Assembly: GCA_958352145.1 (NCBI GenBank)
Contig: CATWNM010000001.1
Coordinates: 88,909 to 152,908 of the forward strand
Direction: 5' to 3'
Length of the DNA: 64,000 nt
Origin: an uncultured Eubacteriales bacterium
GTDB lineage: Bacteria; Bacillota; Clostridia; Oscillospirales; CAG-272
Numbering within the stretch: the first letter of the stretch is position 1; each line of letters begins with the position of its first letter. The notes below the pieces were generated by a model. The model had not been told where the DNA came from and did not search any database. It saw only the letters and a list, made by a program, of their open reading frames with translations. The position numbers and the translations under genes were made by a program. Of the stretch, positions 17,419 to 26,217 are shown piece after piece.

Positions 17419-19469
17419 TCGCTCATCCGAACCTGCATACCGTCCGAAATCGGCACGGAAGAGTTGGTGATGATGTAGTCACCCCAGGACAGCGAAGCGT
17501 CGATTGCGCTCTTTGTAGCATCCGATGCAAGCACCTCTACATTTTTACGCTCGGCAAAGAAACGATTGCCCAGCGGAGACGATTTGGAAACAACCAGCAG
17601 TACAAATTTGCCCTCGGAATCCTCGCGAATCGCGCTGTTTGGAACGACGGTATCATAGCTGGAACCGCGGCTGCCGACTGTAATCGTCAAATTTGTTCCG
17701 TCGCTGATGTCGCCCTCTACGGTAAAGGTTACAAGTTTGCTTTTCCCTGAATTGTTCGGATCATTCTTAATCGCAGAGATACGGACGGAAGGCTTCGTCC
17801 CCCAGTAATAATACTGTACCTCAGCCTCTTGGCCTACGCTGAGCCTCGACGCCTGTGCGTTGGTCACGCTACATTCCATCGTATATCCCTGATCGTTCAT
17901 AATGATTTCAAACGCGGTCTGTCCCGCCTTTACCTCGTCGCCCGACGCGATATTTACACTGCTGATCGTGCCGCTGACTACGGCCGTAATCTCAGTTGAA
18001 GTCGTCTTCTCTTTCAGTTTTGCGATCTCGGTCTTCTTACGGTTGATCTCCGTGCGTTTGATTTCCAAATTCAGCGCTTCCGTCTGACCGTTTATATCTT
18101 CGTTTGCTTCAGTCCGGCGAATCGTGGCCTCAAGGCTTTCGATGCTGCGCGTAAGCTGCACCTTTTCATCCTCAGCATCCTCCAATGTTTTGGGTAATTT
18201 TTCAGCCACTTTGTCCATCTGCTTCTGGAGTTCCTCGATTTGCTCGTTCTTCTGCTGCTTTTCTTCCTCTACTTCTTCCTTGCGGGAAAAAAGAAGCGCG
18301 TACTCCCAGCCGTCGTTCAGATCGCTGAGATGCTTTTTCGCCGCTTTATAAGCGGATTCCGCACTGTCGCTGGCGCTCTTTGCGCTAGTATAATTGGAAT
18401 ATGCGCTGTTCATGGCGGTTCCGGCGGAGTTAAAGCTTTCCAGCGCGGCTGTCTCTGCCTCCCTGGCGTTTTTCAGTGAGGACTGTTTGCTCGAAATTTG
18501 ATTGTTTTTCTCGCGGATCTCCGCGTTCTTTTCGTTTTTCTGGTCAGTCAGTTCAGCTTTTTTGCGATTGTACTCCTCGATCTGCTCCGGCGTTGCCCCC
18601 TCTCCGGGCGGCACCAACGAGTCCAGCGAATCTTGAATCGCCTGAAGCTCGTCCTTCAGATCCTCAAGCTGGGATTCCAGCTTGTCAATATCGGATTCAA
18701 TATTTTTGCGCGCATCGACGGCCGAATCGTAATCTTGTTCCGCACCTGCATACACGGTGCTTGCATTGTTGTAAACAGTCTGCGTCTTCTGCATAGCGCG
18801 CTTCGCCGAATTATAAGCCTTTTCCGCGTCGTCAACCGCATCCTTTGCTTCTTCGATTGCGGCGTTCAGCTTACTCATATCCTTATAGCCGGAATCCGTC
18901 AGCTTACTTAACTGCTTGTCTAAAGACTTGATCGTCTCGTCCAATTGCTTGATTTCCGCCTGAAGCATCTCGATCTGCGCCTGATAGTTGTTCTTCACCG
19001 TCTCGAGATCGCCATAACCATCTATGTACGCCTGAAGTTCCACAAGTTCCTTTTGTTTGTCCTCCAGTTCATAACGCGTAGCGATCAGGGTGTCCTCGCT
19101 CTCAAGCAAAAGCTGCTTATACTCGATTTCCAGGCGTTTGAGTTCGATCTCGGCGTCATAAATCTCATCGCTTTCGCCCGCGATCAACGTCGCAAGCACC
19201 GTGCCGCGCTCAACATAATCGCCTCGGCGAACCAGCACAGAGTCTATCTTTCGTGCATTTTCAAAGGTGATCTCACGCGTCTGATTGGCACTGACCGTTC
19301 CGCTCAGCTTCACCTGCGTCGTGATCGTACCGCTTTCCGCATACTGCACCGCAACCTCCGGCAGAGATCGATTCATAATCGTATTTGAAAATAAGGTCAG
19401 CAACAGCATAATTATTAGGAAAATAATGATGACGTTTTTAATCCAACCCCGTTTGTTTTTTTCTTCCAT
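17415..19469 (-). CDS. HlyD-family membrane fusion-like protein with very long coiled coil
   Basis: A 684-residue protein: N-terminal membrane anchor (about 12-30); a lipoyl-like half (SGTVSANQTREITFENARKI, then RRGDYVERGTVLA); a coiled coil over about 100-480, rich in Glu, Lys, Ala and Gln; a second lipoyl half (VSGTISSVNIASGDEVKAGQ); and a C-terminal beta-barrel. This is the MacA/HlyD plan, but the hairpin is far longer than in typical MacA adaptors. Such proteins normally bridge a transporter to the outside. Here it is co-transcribed with sugar-import permeases, which is unusual. The start is 13 bp after the preceding stop. Confidence 0.82.
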   Translation of the reverse strand: MEEKNKRGWIKNVIIIFLIIMLLLTLFSNTIMNRSLPEVAVQYAESGTITTQVKLSGTVSANQTREITFENARKIDSVLVRRGDYVERGTVLATLIAGESDEIYDAEIELKRLEIEYKQLLLESEDTLIATRYELEDKQKELVELQAYIDGYGDLETVKNNYQAQIEMLQAEIKQLDETIKSLDKQLSKLTDSGYKDMSKLNAAIEEAKDAVDDAEKAYNSAKRAMQKTQTVYNNASTVYAGAEQDYDSAVDARKNIESDIDKLESQLEDLKDELQAIQDSLDSLVPPGEGATPEQIEEYNRKKAELTDQKNEKNAEIREKNNQISSKQSSLKNAREAETAALESFNSAGTAMNSAYSNYTSAKSASDSAESAYKAAKKHLSDLNDGWEYALLFSRKEEVEEEKQQKNEQIEELQKQMDKVAEKLPKTLEDAEDEKVQLTRSIESLEATIRRTEANEDINGQTEALNLEIKRTEINRKKTEIAKLKEKTTSTEITAVVSGTISSVNIASGDEVKAGQTAFEIIMNDQGYTMECSVTNAQASRLSVGQEAEVQYYYWGTKPSVRISAIKNDPNNSGKSKLVTFTVEGDISDGTNLTITVGSRGSSYDTVVPNSAIREDSEGKFVLLVVSKSSPLGNRFFAERKNVEVLASDATKSAIDASLSWGDYIITNSSVPISDGMQVRMSE

Positions 19470-19482
19470 AAATACCTCTCTC

Positions 19483-20394
19483 CTATCCCTTTACTCCGCC
19501 GGCGTAAGCCACGCCCTCGACGATGTAATCCTCGCTGTACAAAAAAGTGAGTATCGGAATAATCATATAAATGCTGGCTACTGCAAAAGCAAGCGCGGAA
19601 TCCCCAGTATTAATCTGAGACAGGAATACCGATAGCGGATGCAGATCTGTATTTTTAAGCAGAACAAGCGGCTGCTCCACCATGTTCCAATAGTCGATGA
19701 AAATAAGAATCGCGACCGAATAGATAATGCCCTTGGACATCGGCAGACAAATGCGAAAAAACATCTGTATTTCGCCCGCACCGTCCAATTTTGCGGCTTC
19801 AATAATCGCGGGCGGGATTCTCCGCATAAATTTGGTCAGTATAAACACGGCAAAAGGGGAAAATGCGCCCGGCAATATGATCGCCCATCTCGTATCTAAA
19901 ATACCAAGCCACTCAGATACGAGAAAATTGGGCACCAACGTGACCTGATAAGGCATCAGCATCAAGATCACATAGGAAAAAAACACAATGCTCCGCAGCT
20001 TTCCCGAAAAACGGGCAAAGCCATACGCGGCGAGCAAAGCGATAAAAATCTGAAACACGACGATAGGCACCGTCAAAATCATGGAATTCCAAAATTTTAA
20101 CAGATACTGAGGATTTTTGAACAAAACGTTTTCATATTGATCGAAAACCACCATATCCGGTATCAGCTTCAAATTGGTATCCTCAGAAACATACGTCTTC
20201 GCATCGCCGGACACGCTTTCAAACACATGTCCGTAATTAGCCGCAATTTCAGTCTTGGACATCAACGAATTTGTAAAAGTCAAAAGCGTTGGCATGATAA
20301 ACACAATACATATGCTGAGGAAAAATAGAAAAAGGATCGCTGTGACCGTCCCCTGCCGCACAGCACGGAGCTTCTTGCGCATAGGCGCTTTCAT
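19483..20394 (-). CDS. Carbohydrate ABC permease (MalG-type)
   Basis: A 303-residue permease with about six membrane segments and the EAA loop (EAAKLDGAGEIQMFFRICLPMSKG) for contact with an ATPase. The C-terminal inner-membrane part (SVFLSQINTG...) is typical of the second permease (MalG/LacG) of the sugar CUT1 family. A ~50-residue periplasmic insertion follows the first segment. Its start overlaps the end of the partner permease by 4 bp. Confidence 0.88.
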   Translation of the reverse strand: MKAPMRKKLRAVRQGTVTAILFLFFLSICIVFIMPTLLTFTNSLMSKTEIAANYGHVFESVSGDAKTYVSEDTNLKLIPDMVVFDQYENVLFKNPQYLLKFWNSMILTVPIVVFQIFIALLAAYGFARFSGKLRSIVFFSYVILMLMPYQVTLVPNFLVSEWLGILDTRWAIILPGAFSPFAVFILTKFMRRIPPAIIEAAKLDGAGEIQMFFRICLPMSKGIIYSVAILIFIDYWNMVEQPLVLLKNTDLHPLSVFLSQINTGDSALAFAVASIYMIIPILTFLYSEDYIVEGVAYAGGVKG

Positions 20395-21272
20395 TCCACA
20401 TCCCTCCCCACCTTGTCTTCAATCAGGAAGAGTACGCCGATCAGCACGATCATCACCGCGCACATCAGGATCGCAGCTGCAGACAGCTTTTGATAATCCA
20501 GATTCTTGAACGTGTTGTTCATAAAATGCTGCAGCATATAAAGCGTATCATACGGATAATTGCCGGTCATAAGATACACCTCTCGGAAAATTTTAAACGA
20601 GTTAATCAAAGATAAAATCGTTACAAAAAGAATCGTAGAGGATATGTAAGGCAGTTTGATCCTATAAAACACCCGAACTGGACCCGCGCCGTCCAGCATA
20701 CACGCTTCTGTGATGTCTTTCGGAATATTGGCCAAAGCCGCCATAAACAGAATCATGTTGTATCCGATATTTTTCCAGAGAAACAAGCAGACGATAATGA
20801 CCACCGCATATTTCGACTTAAAAAAATCAATTTTATCAATGCCGAACGCGGACAGAAAGTGGTTCACCGTGCCGTCATAGTGAAAGAGAACTTCCCAGAT
20901 TAAAACGACCGAAGCAGTCGGAACCATCAGCGGACTGATTAAGATCGTTTTAAAAAGCGAGGCGCACGGAAGCTTCCGCATCAGCAGCACCGCAAAAAGA
21001 AGCGGAATCACAACCGCAAGCGGCACCGCGATTCCAGAAAAAACAGCCGTATTTTTCATAGCCAGACGAAATGCGCTATTTTCAAAAAGATATTTATAAT
21101 TTTCTATGCCAACAAATTCCTGGCGGATCGGGTTATCGATCACCGAATAATAGCCGACCACAAGAAACGGCAAAATAAAGAAGATCGCCGCGCCAATAAA
21201 AGAGGGCGCTATAAACAGCGAGGTCTTGGCGCGCTCAATCCGTTCGCGCTTATCCCGCCTGATTTTTTTCAC
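20391..21272 (-). CDS. Sugar ABC permease (MalF/UgpA-type)
   Basis: A 293-residue six-helix permease with the EAA-type loop 'DITEACMLDGAGPVRVFYRIKLP' characteristic of the CUT1 sugar importers. It begins with a basic N-terminus (KKIRRDKRERIERAK) and is the first gene of the five-gene operon. A strong promoter lies 65 bp upstream. Which sugar is carried cannot be told from the sequence. Confidence 0.88.
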   Translation of the reverse strand: MKKIRRDKRERIERAKTSLFIAPSFIGAAIFFILPFLVVGYYSVIDNPIRQEFVGIENYKYLFENSAFRLAMKNTAVFSGIAVPLAVVIPLLFAVLLMRKLPCASLFKTILISPLMVPTASVVLIWEVLFHYDGTVNHFLSAFGIDKIDFFKSKYAVVIIVCLFLWKNIGYNMILFMAALANIPKDITEACMLDGAGPVRVFYRIKLPYISSTILFVTILSLINSFKIFREVYLMTGNYPYDTLYMLQHFMNNTFKNLDYQKLSAAAILMCAVMIVLIGVLFLIEDKVGRDVE

Positions 21273-21336
21273 TGCGTATTTCCTCCTCTTCCCGGCGCTT
21301 GCCGCCGCCCACTGTTCTATTTAAAATAATACAGTT

Positions 21337-21365
21337 ATTATATCACGTCCTGTACATGCCGTCAA
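21337..21365 (-). promoter_or_regulatory. Promoter of the sugar permease/HlyD operon
   Basis: TTGACG (21360-21365), 17-bp spacer, TATAAT (21337-21342) on the minus strand, 64 bp before the permease start. Confidence 0.7.
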
Positions 21366-21470
21366 TATATTCTATTGAAATTTTAAGAAATGTTAATACT
21401 TTTTTCAAGATACTCTATTGGTTTCTATAATTAGTCGGAACACCCAGCAGAATTCCTCTCGAAAAAAACA

Positions 21471-21488
21471 AAAAACCATAAGGTTTTT
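21471..21488 (-). terminator. Terminator at the left border of the mobile element
   Basis: Stem AAAAACC/GGTTTTT with a 4-base loop, followed on the minus strand by TGTTTTTTT. It ends transcription of the recombinase gene, or of host genes once adjacent, before the sugar operon promoter. Confidence 0.6.
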
Positions 21489-21495
21489 CGGTTAC

Positions 21496-21505
21496 AAGGA
21501 AGTAT
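21496..21505 (+). repeat. Left inverted repeat of the mobile element
   Basis: AAGGAAGTAT, complementary to 26218-26227. A short imperfect terminal repeat is what Tn4451-type elements have. Confidence 0.45.
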
Positions 21506-21540
21506 ATTTTTCAATTTGGCGGTATAGCCCCATTCAAGGG

Positions 21541-23193
21541 CTATGCCGTCTGTTCCTGTTTATTGGCTTCTTTCTGTTCCGTCTGCGGGTCGGTCGGCAA
21601 ATGGATTTCCCCCACGAAGTTAAAGACAATATCCACTTTCTGAAAACGCTTGCCGTCTATCTTCTCCGGCGCATGGACAACGATTTTTTTGATAAATTCA
21701 TTGACGATAGTGGGGGTTAATTCTGTTATTCCCACATACTTGCGGATAATAGCTGCGAAGCTGTCAAAGTCGCTTTTATTCCGTTCGTAGGTATCGACTT
21801 CCTGTTGTTCTGCATTTACCTTTTCTGTCAGTTCTTTCTGTTCTGCTTCGTACTCTGCGGACAGCTTCAAAAACCGCTCATGGCTGATTGTGCCGTTGAT
21901 GTCGTCCTCATAAATCCGCTTGAAAATCCGGTCGAGTTCCGCAATCCGTTTTTTTGCCTGTCCTACCTCACGCCGCTTGCGTTTCATGTCCTTTTCAGCT
22001 TCATCAAACCGCTGTTTCTGTATCAGTTCCATAAAGGCGGTAATGTCCTCATAGAACACGGCAGTTACGGCAAATATCCGGTTGAGAACGATTTTCCGCA
22101 GGACTTCTTCTCTGATGAAGTGCGCCGTACAATCTCCGGTATTGCTTTTATATCTTGCACAGCGGTAGTTGTCTTGTGAACCGTTAAAACTTTTGCAGGT
22201 GGCAAAGTGCAGTTTACTTCCACAATCCGCACAGAATACCAAGCCGGAAAACATTCCCTGCCGCTCTGCCTTTGTAGGGCGGCGTTTATTTGCCCTTAAT
22301 TCCTGTACCCGTTCAAAGACAGCTTCTTCAACGATTGCTTCATGGGTGTTGCGGAAAATTGCCTGCTGTTCCTTTGTGGTGGGAATACGCTTTTTCAGCT
22401 TGTGGGATTTGGAATAGCTTTTGAAGTTTACTGTATGTCCGCAGTAGTCCATACGTTCCAAAACCGCTACAATCGTGCTTTCATTCCAACTGTACGGATT
22501 ATCGGGAAGTGATTTCCCTTTCTGCTTTGCATAATGGGCGCGTGTTGTTAATACCTTATCCGCTTTCAGAAATTTCGCTATCCGCATAGGTCCGTTTCCG
22601 GCAACGCATAAATCGAAAATCCGTTTTACCACAGCGGCGGCTTCTTCATCTACAATCCATTTCTTTCTGTCATTGGGGTCTACCGTATAGCCGTAGGGCG
22701 GCTTTGTCAAATGTTCCCCTGCCATACCCTGTGCTTTCTTGATTGCCCGTACTTTTTTACTGGTATCTTTGGCGTAAAAATCATTAAACAGATTTCGGAA
22801 AGGGGTAAAATCATTGTCGCCTTTTGCACTGTCCACGCCGTCATTGATTGCGATATAGCGTACATCTCTTTCCACGAAAAAGATTTCCGTATAATAGCCG
22901 ACTTTCAGATAGTCACGCCCCAAGCGGGACATATCCTTGACAATGACTGTCGCCACATTTCCGGCTTCAATTTCTGCAATCATGCGGTTAAAATTCGGTC
23001 TGTCAAAGGTTACACCGGAAACGCCGTCATCAATGAAAAATACCGGATTAGAAAAGCCGTTATCCGAAGCATATTTTGTTAAAACAGCTTTCTGATTGAC
23101 AATGCTGTTGCTGTCCCCGTCCAGTGCGTCCTCCTGACTAAGACGGGCATATAATGCGGTTATCTGTTCGGGCTTATATGTATTTGCTGTCAT
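21541..23193 (-). CDS. tnpX: Large serine recombinase (TnpX-like)
   Basis: A 550-residue (552 if ATG 23199 is used) recombinase that carries out excision and insertion of the element. Layout: resolvase catalytic domain (about 10-155, with Ser in YARLSQED), Recombinase domain (about 170-270, with the EEAAVVKRIFDLC and RMDYCGHTVNFK motifs), zinc beta-ribbon (CADCGSKLHFATC ... C), coiled coil (about 360-440) and a C-terminal DUF4368 (FIKKIVVHAPEKIDGKRFQK). The ribosome site AGGAG is 8 bp from ATG 23193 but only 2 bp from ATG 23199. Its start overlaps tnpW. Codon use and base composition are unlike those of host genes. Confidence 0.9.
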   Translation of the reverse strand: MTANTYKPEQITALYARLSQEDALDGDSNSIVNQKAVLTKYASDNGFSNPVFFIDDGVSGVTFDRPNFNRMIAEIEAGNVATVIVKDMSRLGRDYLKVGYYTEIFFVERDVRYIAINDGVDSAKGDNDFTPFRNLFNDFYAKDTSKKVRAIKKAQGMAGEHLTKPPYGYTVDPNDRKKWIVDEEAAAVVKRIFDLCVAGNGPMRIAKFLKADKVLTTRAHYAKQKGKSLPDNPYSWNESTIVAVLERMDYCGHTVNFKSYSKSHKLKKRIPTTKEQQAIFRNTHEAIVEEAVFERVQELRANKRRPTKAERQGMFSGLVFCADCGSKLHFATCKSFNGSQDNYRCARYKSNTGDCTAHFIREEVLRKIVLNRIFAVTAVFYEDITAFMELIQKQRFDEAEKDMKRKRREVGQAKKRIAELDRIFKRIYEDDINGTISHERFLKLSAEYEAEQKELTEKVNAEQQEVDTYERNKSDFDSFAAIIRKYVGITELTPTIVNEFIKKIVVHAPEKIDGKRFQKVDIVFNFVGEIHLPTDPQTEQKEANKQEQTA

Positions 23194-23195
23194 GT

Positions 23196-23453
23196 TCATT
23201 TCTCCTGTAATGAACGCCCGACAGACAGGTTGCTATCTTCATTATAGCGGACTTCTTTTCCTTTGTCAGCAGGCGTTTTGACGGTTTCTGATTTTATGAG
23301 CCACTTCATCTTTTCAAAAAGCGGTTCAGAGCCGCCGCAAGAGGTAGACATTTCATAAAATGTGCCGCCAATTTTATAAATCACTGTTTCATCTGCCAGA
23401 TTGCCCTGTTTCTGCTTATAATCTGCTGTTTTCTGTTCCTGCTTCCTTTCCAT
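23196..23453 (-). CDS. tnpW: Transposon-encoded protein TnpW
   Basis: An 85-residue protein beginning MERKQEQKTADYK with the conserved YKIGGTFYEMSTSCGGSE ... EKMKWLIKSE pattern of TnpW proteins, which accompany TnpX-type recombinases. The function is unknown. The stop overlaps the recombinase start. ATG 23453 is chosen because GGGAAAGGA precedes it; an upstream in-frame start at 23633 would add 60 unconvincing residues. Confidence 0.75.
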   Translation of the reverse strand: MERKQEQKTADYKQKQGNLADETVIYKIGGTFYEMSTSCGGSEPLFEKMKWLIKSETVKTPADKGKEVRYNEDSNLSVGRSLQEK

Positions 23454-23786
23454 TCCTTTCCCGTCCTTTCTTTGCTTTGTAATATGATAAGTTTCGTAGC
23501 AAGCATAGGAAAAGAGTACCCTTTTCCGAAAATGCCCTGCATTTTGCTTGTTGGGAAGTTTCCCAAACCCTCTGATTTTCCTCTCACTATCTACAACACC
23601 ACACAGAGCGATTTTGCCGAAGATTTGAAGCAAATTTTTTGAATTTTTTATATTTCTTTCTATGGGAAAATTTTAGAAATACTGGTACGTCATTAATCAT
23701 CTCGATTTTCTTTACCAATGAACATTTTTTTATATTCTGTGTTATACTATTTATGGTTTAATCGCTTAAACGAAAGGGAGATGTGC

Positions 23787-24140
23787 ATGGAATTAAATGA
23801 GAAAATTTTCATTTTGGCAGATAATTTCTCCACTTCGGCAAAGATATTGACAGCTATCGGTGATGAAACAAGACAGCACCTCATTTTAGAAATGATGAAA
23901 ATGGGAAACTGTATGGGTGTCCGAGTAGGTGATATTACAGACAGAACGAACCTTTCTCGTCCGGCGGTTTCACATCATTTACAGATTATGAAGGACGCCG
24001 GAATTGTGAAGATGCGCAAAGAGGGAACAAAAAATTATTATTATTTTGACCCCGAAATGGAAGCCTTTGAACAACTGATTTCTACCTTACAGCTTGCCAT
24101 GAAAATCTCAAAAGAATTGCCAGACAGAAGTGGTGAATAA
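23787..24140 (+). CDS. ArsR family transcriptional regulator
   Basis: A 117-residue winged-helix regulator: recognition region (SRPAVSHHLQIMKDAGIV), followed by the wing (MRKEGTKNYYYFDPE). No obvious metal-binding Cys pair is seen (the ELCVCD metal box is absent), so the ligand is not arsenic-type by inspection. It may respond to a redox or nitro-aromatic signal. ATG 23787 is chosen since AAAGGGAG is 6 bp upstream; ATG 23781 would touch the site. It is 26 bp ahead of the nitroreductase and probably co-transcribed and autoregulating. Confidence 0.85.
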   Translation: MELNEKIFILADNFSTSAKILTAIGDETRQHLILEMMKMGNCMGVRVGDITDRTNLSRPAVSHHLQIMKDAGIVKMRKEGTKNYYYFDPEMEAFEQLISTLQLAMKISKELPDRSGE

Positions 24141-24166
24141 AAAACAAAATTGGAGGTAACTTTATA

Positions 24167-24817
24167 ATGGAACTATTGGAATTAATGAAACATCGTCATA
24201 GTGTCCGTCAATACAAAGATATTGCGATTGATTCAAAACAGCGGGCTGTACTCAATGAATTGATTGAAGAAATCAACAATGAAGCGGGATTACATATTCA
24301 GATTTTTTATGATGAGCCGGAATGTTTTGATTCCATGATGGCACATTATGGCAAATTTACCGGAGTAAAAAATTATATCGCCCTTGTAGGTAAAAAATCT
24401 CCGAAACTGGATGAAATATTAGGATATTATGGTGAAAAAATTGTTTTGAAAATGCAGGGGCTTGGACTCAATAGTTGTTGGGTGGCAATGACTCATGGCA
24501 AAAGCAAAGCAAATATTTGCAAGGGAGAAAAACAAATATGTCTGATTGCCTTCGGTTATGGTAAAACACAAGGCGTACCGCATAAAAACAAACCATTACA
24601 GGCGGTCTGCAAGGATACAACAAATATGCCGGAATGGTTTTTGAGTGGTATAGAAGCGGCACTTCTTGCTCCGACTGCAATGAATCAGCAGAAATTTTTC
24701 TTTGAATTATCTGCTGACAATAAAATCAACGCAGTCTGCGGTAAAGGTTTTTATACAAAAATGGATTTGGGAATTGTAAAATATCATTTTGAAATAGGTT
24801 CTGGCAGAAAAATATAA
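24167..24817 (+). CDS. Nitroreductase family protein (cargo)
   Basis: A 216-residue FMN-dependent nitroreductase-family protein: N-terminal RHSVRQYKD motif that binds the phosphate of FMN, the middle region (LGLNSCWVAM), and a C-terminal stretch (LAPTAMNQQKFFFEL) with the residues that contact FMN. Members reduce nitro-aromatics, quinones or act on iodotyrosine/dehalogenation substrates; which is not clear. A strong terminator follows at 24903-24938. As accessory cargo it may confer tolerance to an electrophile. Confidence 0.85.
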   Translation: MELLELMKHRHSVRQYKDIAIDSKQRAVLNELIEEINNEAGLHIQIFYDEPECFDSMMAHYGKFTGVKNYIALVGKKSPKLDEILGYYGEKIVLKMQGLGLNSCWVAMTHGKSKANICKGEKQICLIAFGYGKTQGVPHKNKPLQAVCKDTTNMPEWFLSGIEAALLAPTAMNQQKFFFELSADNKINAVCGKGFYTKMDLGIVKYHFEIGSGRKI

Positions 24818-24902
24818 TTATAATCCCTAAAAACTGTTGCCCAACGGGAAAATAAAAAAACCGTTGTTTGGGTGACTGTTTGTTTGCGCACTGGAAAAAC
24901 AT

Positions 24903-24938
24903 AACGGCGGTTTTGAAATAATAATCAAAACCGCTGTT
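24903..24938 (+). terminator. Terminator of the ArsR-nitroreductase unit
   Basis: 14-bp stem (24903-24916/24925-24938) with one mismatch, followed by TTCTTTTTTT. Confidence 0.85.
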
Positions 24939-25034
24939 TTCTTTTTTTCAAAAGCGAGAGTACAGAGGGTGTATTAAAGTTAGCTGTTTTGAGGATATGG
25001 CGGTATGAAATGCAAAGCATTGGGAGGTATCGCT

Positions 25035-25136
25035 ATGTCCTTTTTCTATAATATTCTTTTGATGAAATTGTTAAAAAAAGTATTTTTTCTATTACGGGAT
25101 ATTATGTTCACAAAGATGAATACACATATCATTTAG
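25035..25136 (+). CDS. Possible 33-residue hydrophobic/basic peptide
   Basis: ATG 25035 has a good ribosome site (GGGAGG) and opens a 33-codon frame (starting MSFFYNILLMKLLKKVFFLL, with DIMFTKMNTHII after). It is hydrophobic and basic and could be a leader peptide or small membrane protein. Too short for family recognition; chance cannot be excluded. Confidence 0.35.
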   Translation: MSFFYNILLMKLLKKVFFLLRDIMFTKMNTHII

Positions 25137-25160
25137 TGTACTTAAATAATTCATATTATT

Positions 25161-25198
25161 CAAACACCCATGTGGTTTTTAGACTGCATGGGCGTTTG
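25161..25198 (+). terminator. Hairpin before the sigma-factor gene
   Basis: Stem CAAACACCCATG (25161-25172) / CATGGGCGTTTG (25187-25198), 11 of 12 pairs, with only a short T run. It could stop upstream transcription or act as an attenuator of the sigma gene 42 bp further. Confidence 0.4.
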
Positions 25199-25239
25199 TT
25201 GTAATAGCCCCCCTACTGGGAAGAAAGGGGGTGATGAAA

Positions 25240-25680
25240 ATGAGTTATTCCGTAGAATACAAAGAGCATATTGAATATATGTTCAACGCCTTTTGTAAAG
25301 TCGTTCTCCGTAATGCGGCACTGGGAGCATATCGCGATTTTGGACGAAAGCAGAAACACGAAGTATCGCTTGACTATCTGTTGTCCGACACGTCATTTGA
25401 ACCGTTCATAACAGACAACTACTTTGAACAATATGACAAGCCGACAGTCTTCGTTGTGAAAGGTCAAGAGATTATCGTGGCAAGTGAACGGTTAGCCGAC
25501 GCATTATCAAAATTGCCAGCACAACGCCGCGCTGTCCTGCTGATGTATTTCTTTTTGGGCTACACAGATAAAGAAATTGGGAATGTGTATGGACGAAGCA
25601 GAAGCACAGCGAACTACTGGAAATTAGCGTCTTTGAAAAAGCTAAGAAAGGAACTGGAGGAAACAGACTATGAGGAATAA
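25240..25680 (+). CDS. Tn916 Orf7-like sigma-70 factor
   Basis: A 146-residue protein of the conjugative-transposon sigma factor family: conserved region-4 helix-turn-helix at the C-terminus (LPAQRRAVLLMYFFLGYTDKEIGNVYGRS...). In Tn916, the equivalent ORF7 activates expression of excision genes. The site AAGGGGGTGAT precedes the start and closely follows the consensus; ATG 25240 gives the ideal spacing. The next gene, an HTH protein, overlaps it, as in Tn916. Confidence 0.75.
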   Translation: MSYSVEYKEHIEYMFNAFCKVVLRNAALGAYRDFGRKQKHEVSLDYLLSDTSFEPFITDNYFEQYDKPTVFVVKGQEIIVASERLADALSKLPAQRRAVLLMYFFLGYTDKEIGNVYGRSRSTANYWKLASLKKLRKELEETDYEE

Positions 25681-25855
25681 GAAACTGATACCCTTTGAAG
25701 TCATTGAAAAAGCTGTCGCCGGAGAGCCGGAAGCGGTAGACGCGGTACTGCGGCATTATGCCGGACGTATTAAGTATCTGTCAACTTATAAGGGATATAT
25801 CAACGACGATATTCAAGACCGTCTGAAATCACAGCTTATCAAAGCTATCCTGTAA
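25670..25855 (+). CDS. Tn916 Orf8-like helix-turn-helix protein
   Basis: A 61-residue HTH_16-type protein (KLIPFEVIEKAVAGEPEAVD ... DDIQDRLKSQLIKAIL) that overlaps the sigma-factor gene by 11 bp. In Tn916-family elements this pair precedes the excisionase and integrase genes; here those are absent and non-coding DNA follows instead. Confidence 0.7.
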   Translation: MRNKKLIPFEVIEKAVAGEPEAVDAVLRHYAGRIKYLSTYKGYINDDIQDRLKSQLIKAIL

Positions 25856-25891
25856 TTTCGTTTTGACAGGTAGCAGTTAGCAAAAACAGAA

Positions 25892-25938
25892 AAAGCCGTC
25901 AAGGATAAAATGCACGCTTACGCGTCCTTGACGGCTTT
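25892..25938 (+). terminator. Terminator-like hairpin after the HTH gene
   Basis: Perfect 14-bp stem AAAGCCGTCAAGGA with a 19-base loop, 36 bp after the HTH gene. It may be the terminator of the sigma/HTH unit. Confidence 0.55.
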
Positions 25939-26217
25939 CCCTGTCTTTGCTGTTGAGCAGCCAAGAGAGCGCAATCGGACAAACCGCTCACGCTCTCAAT
26001 TCATTATGGAATGTTACGCGGTAGAGGTTGATTTTGCCTTGATTTATGCGGCTTTCAGAGAATATAAATCACTTAGGCGATATTTGATATGTCCGCCCTT
26101 AAAAATAACGTCCTACTGCGTAACAGAGCGCAGAAAAAAGCAGAGAGCCGACCACCTTTTGAGTAGTCAACTCTCTGTTTGCACCTGTCTGTCAGCGTTA
26201 GTGATAAGTTGTTGTGA

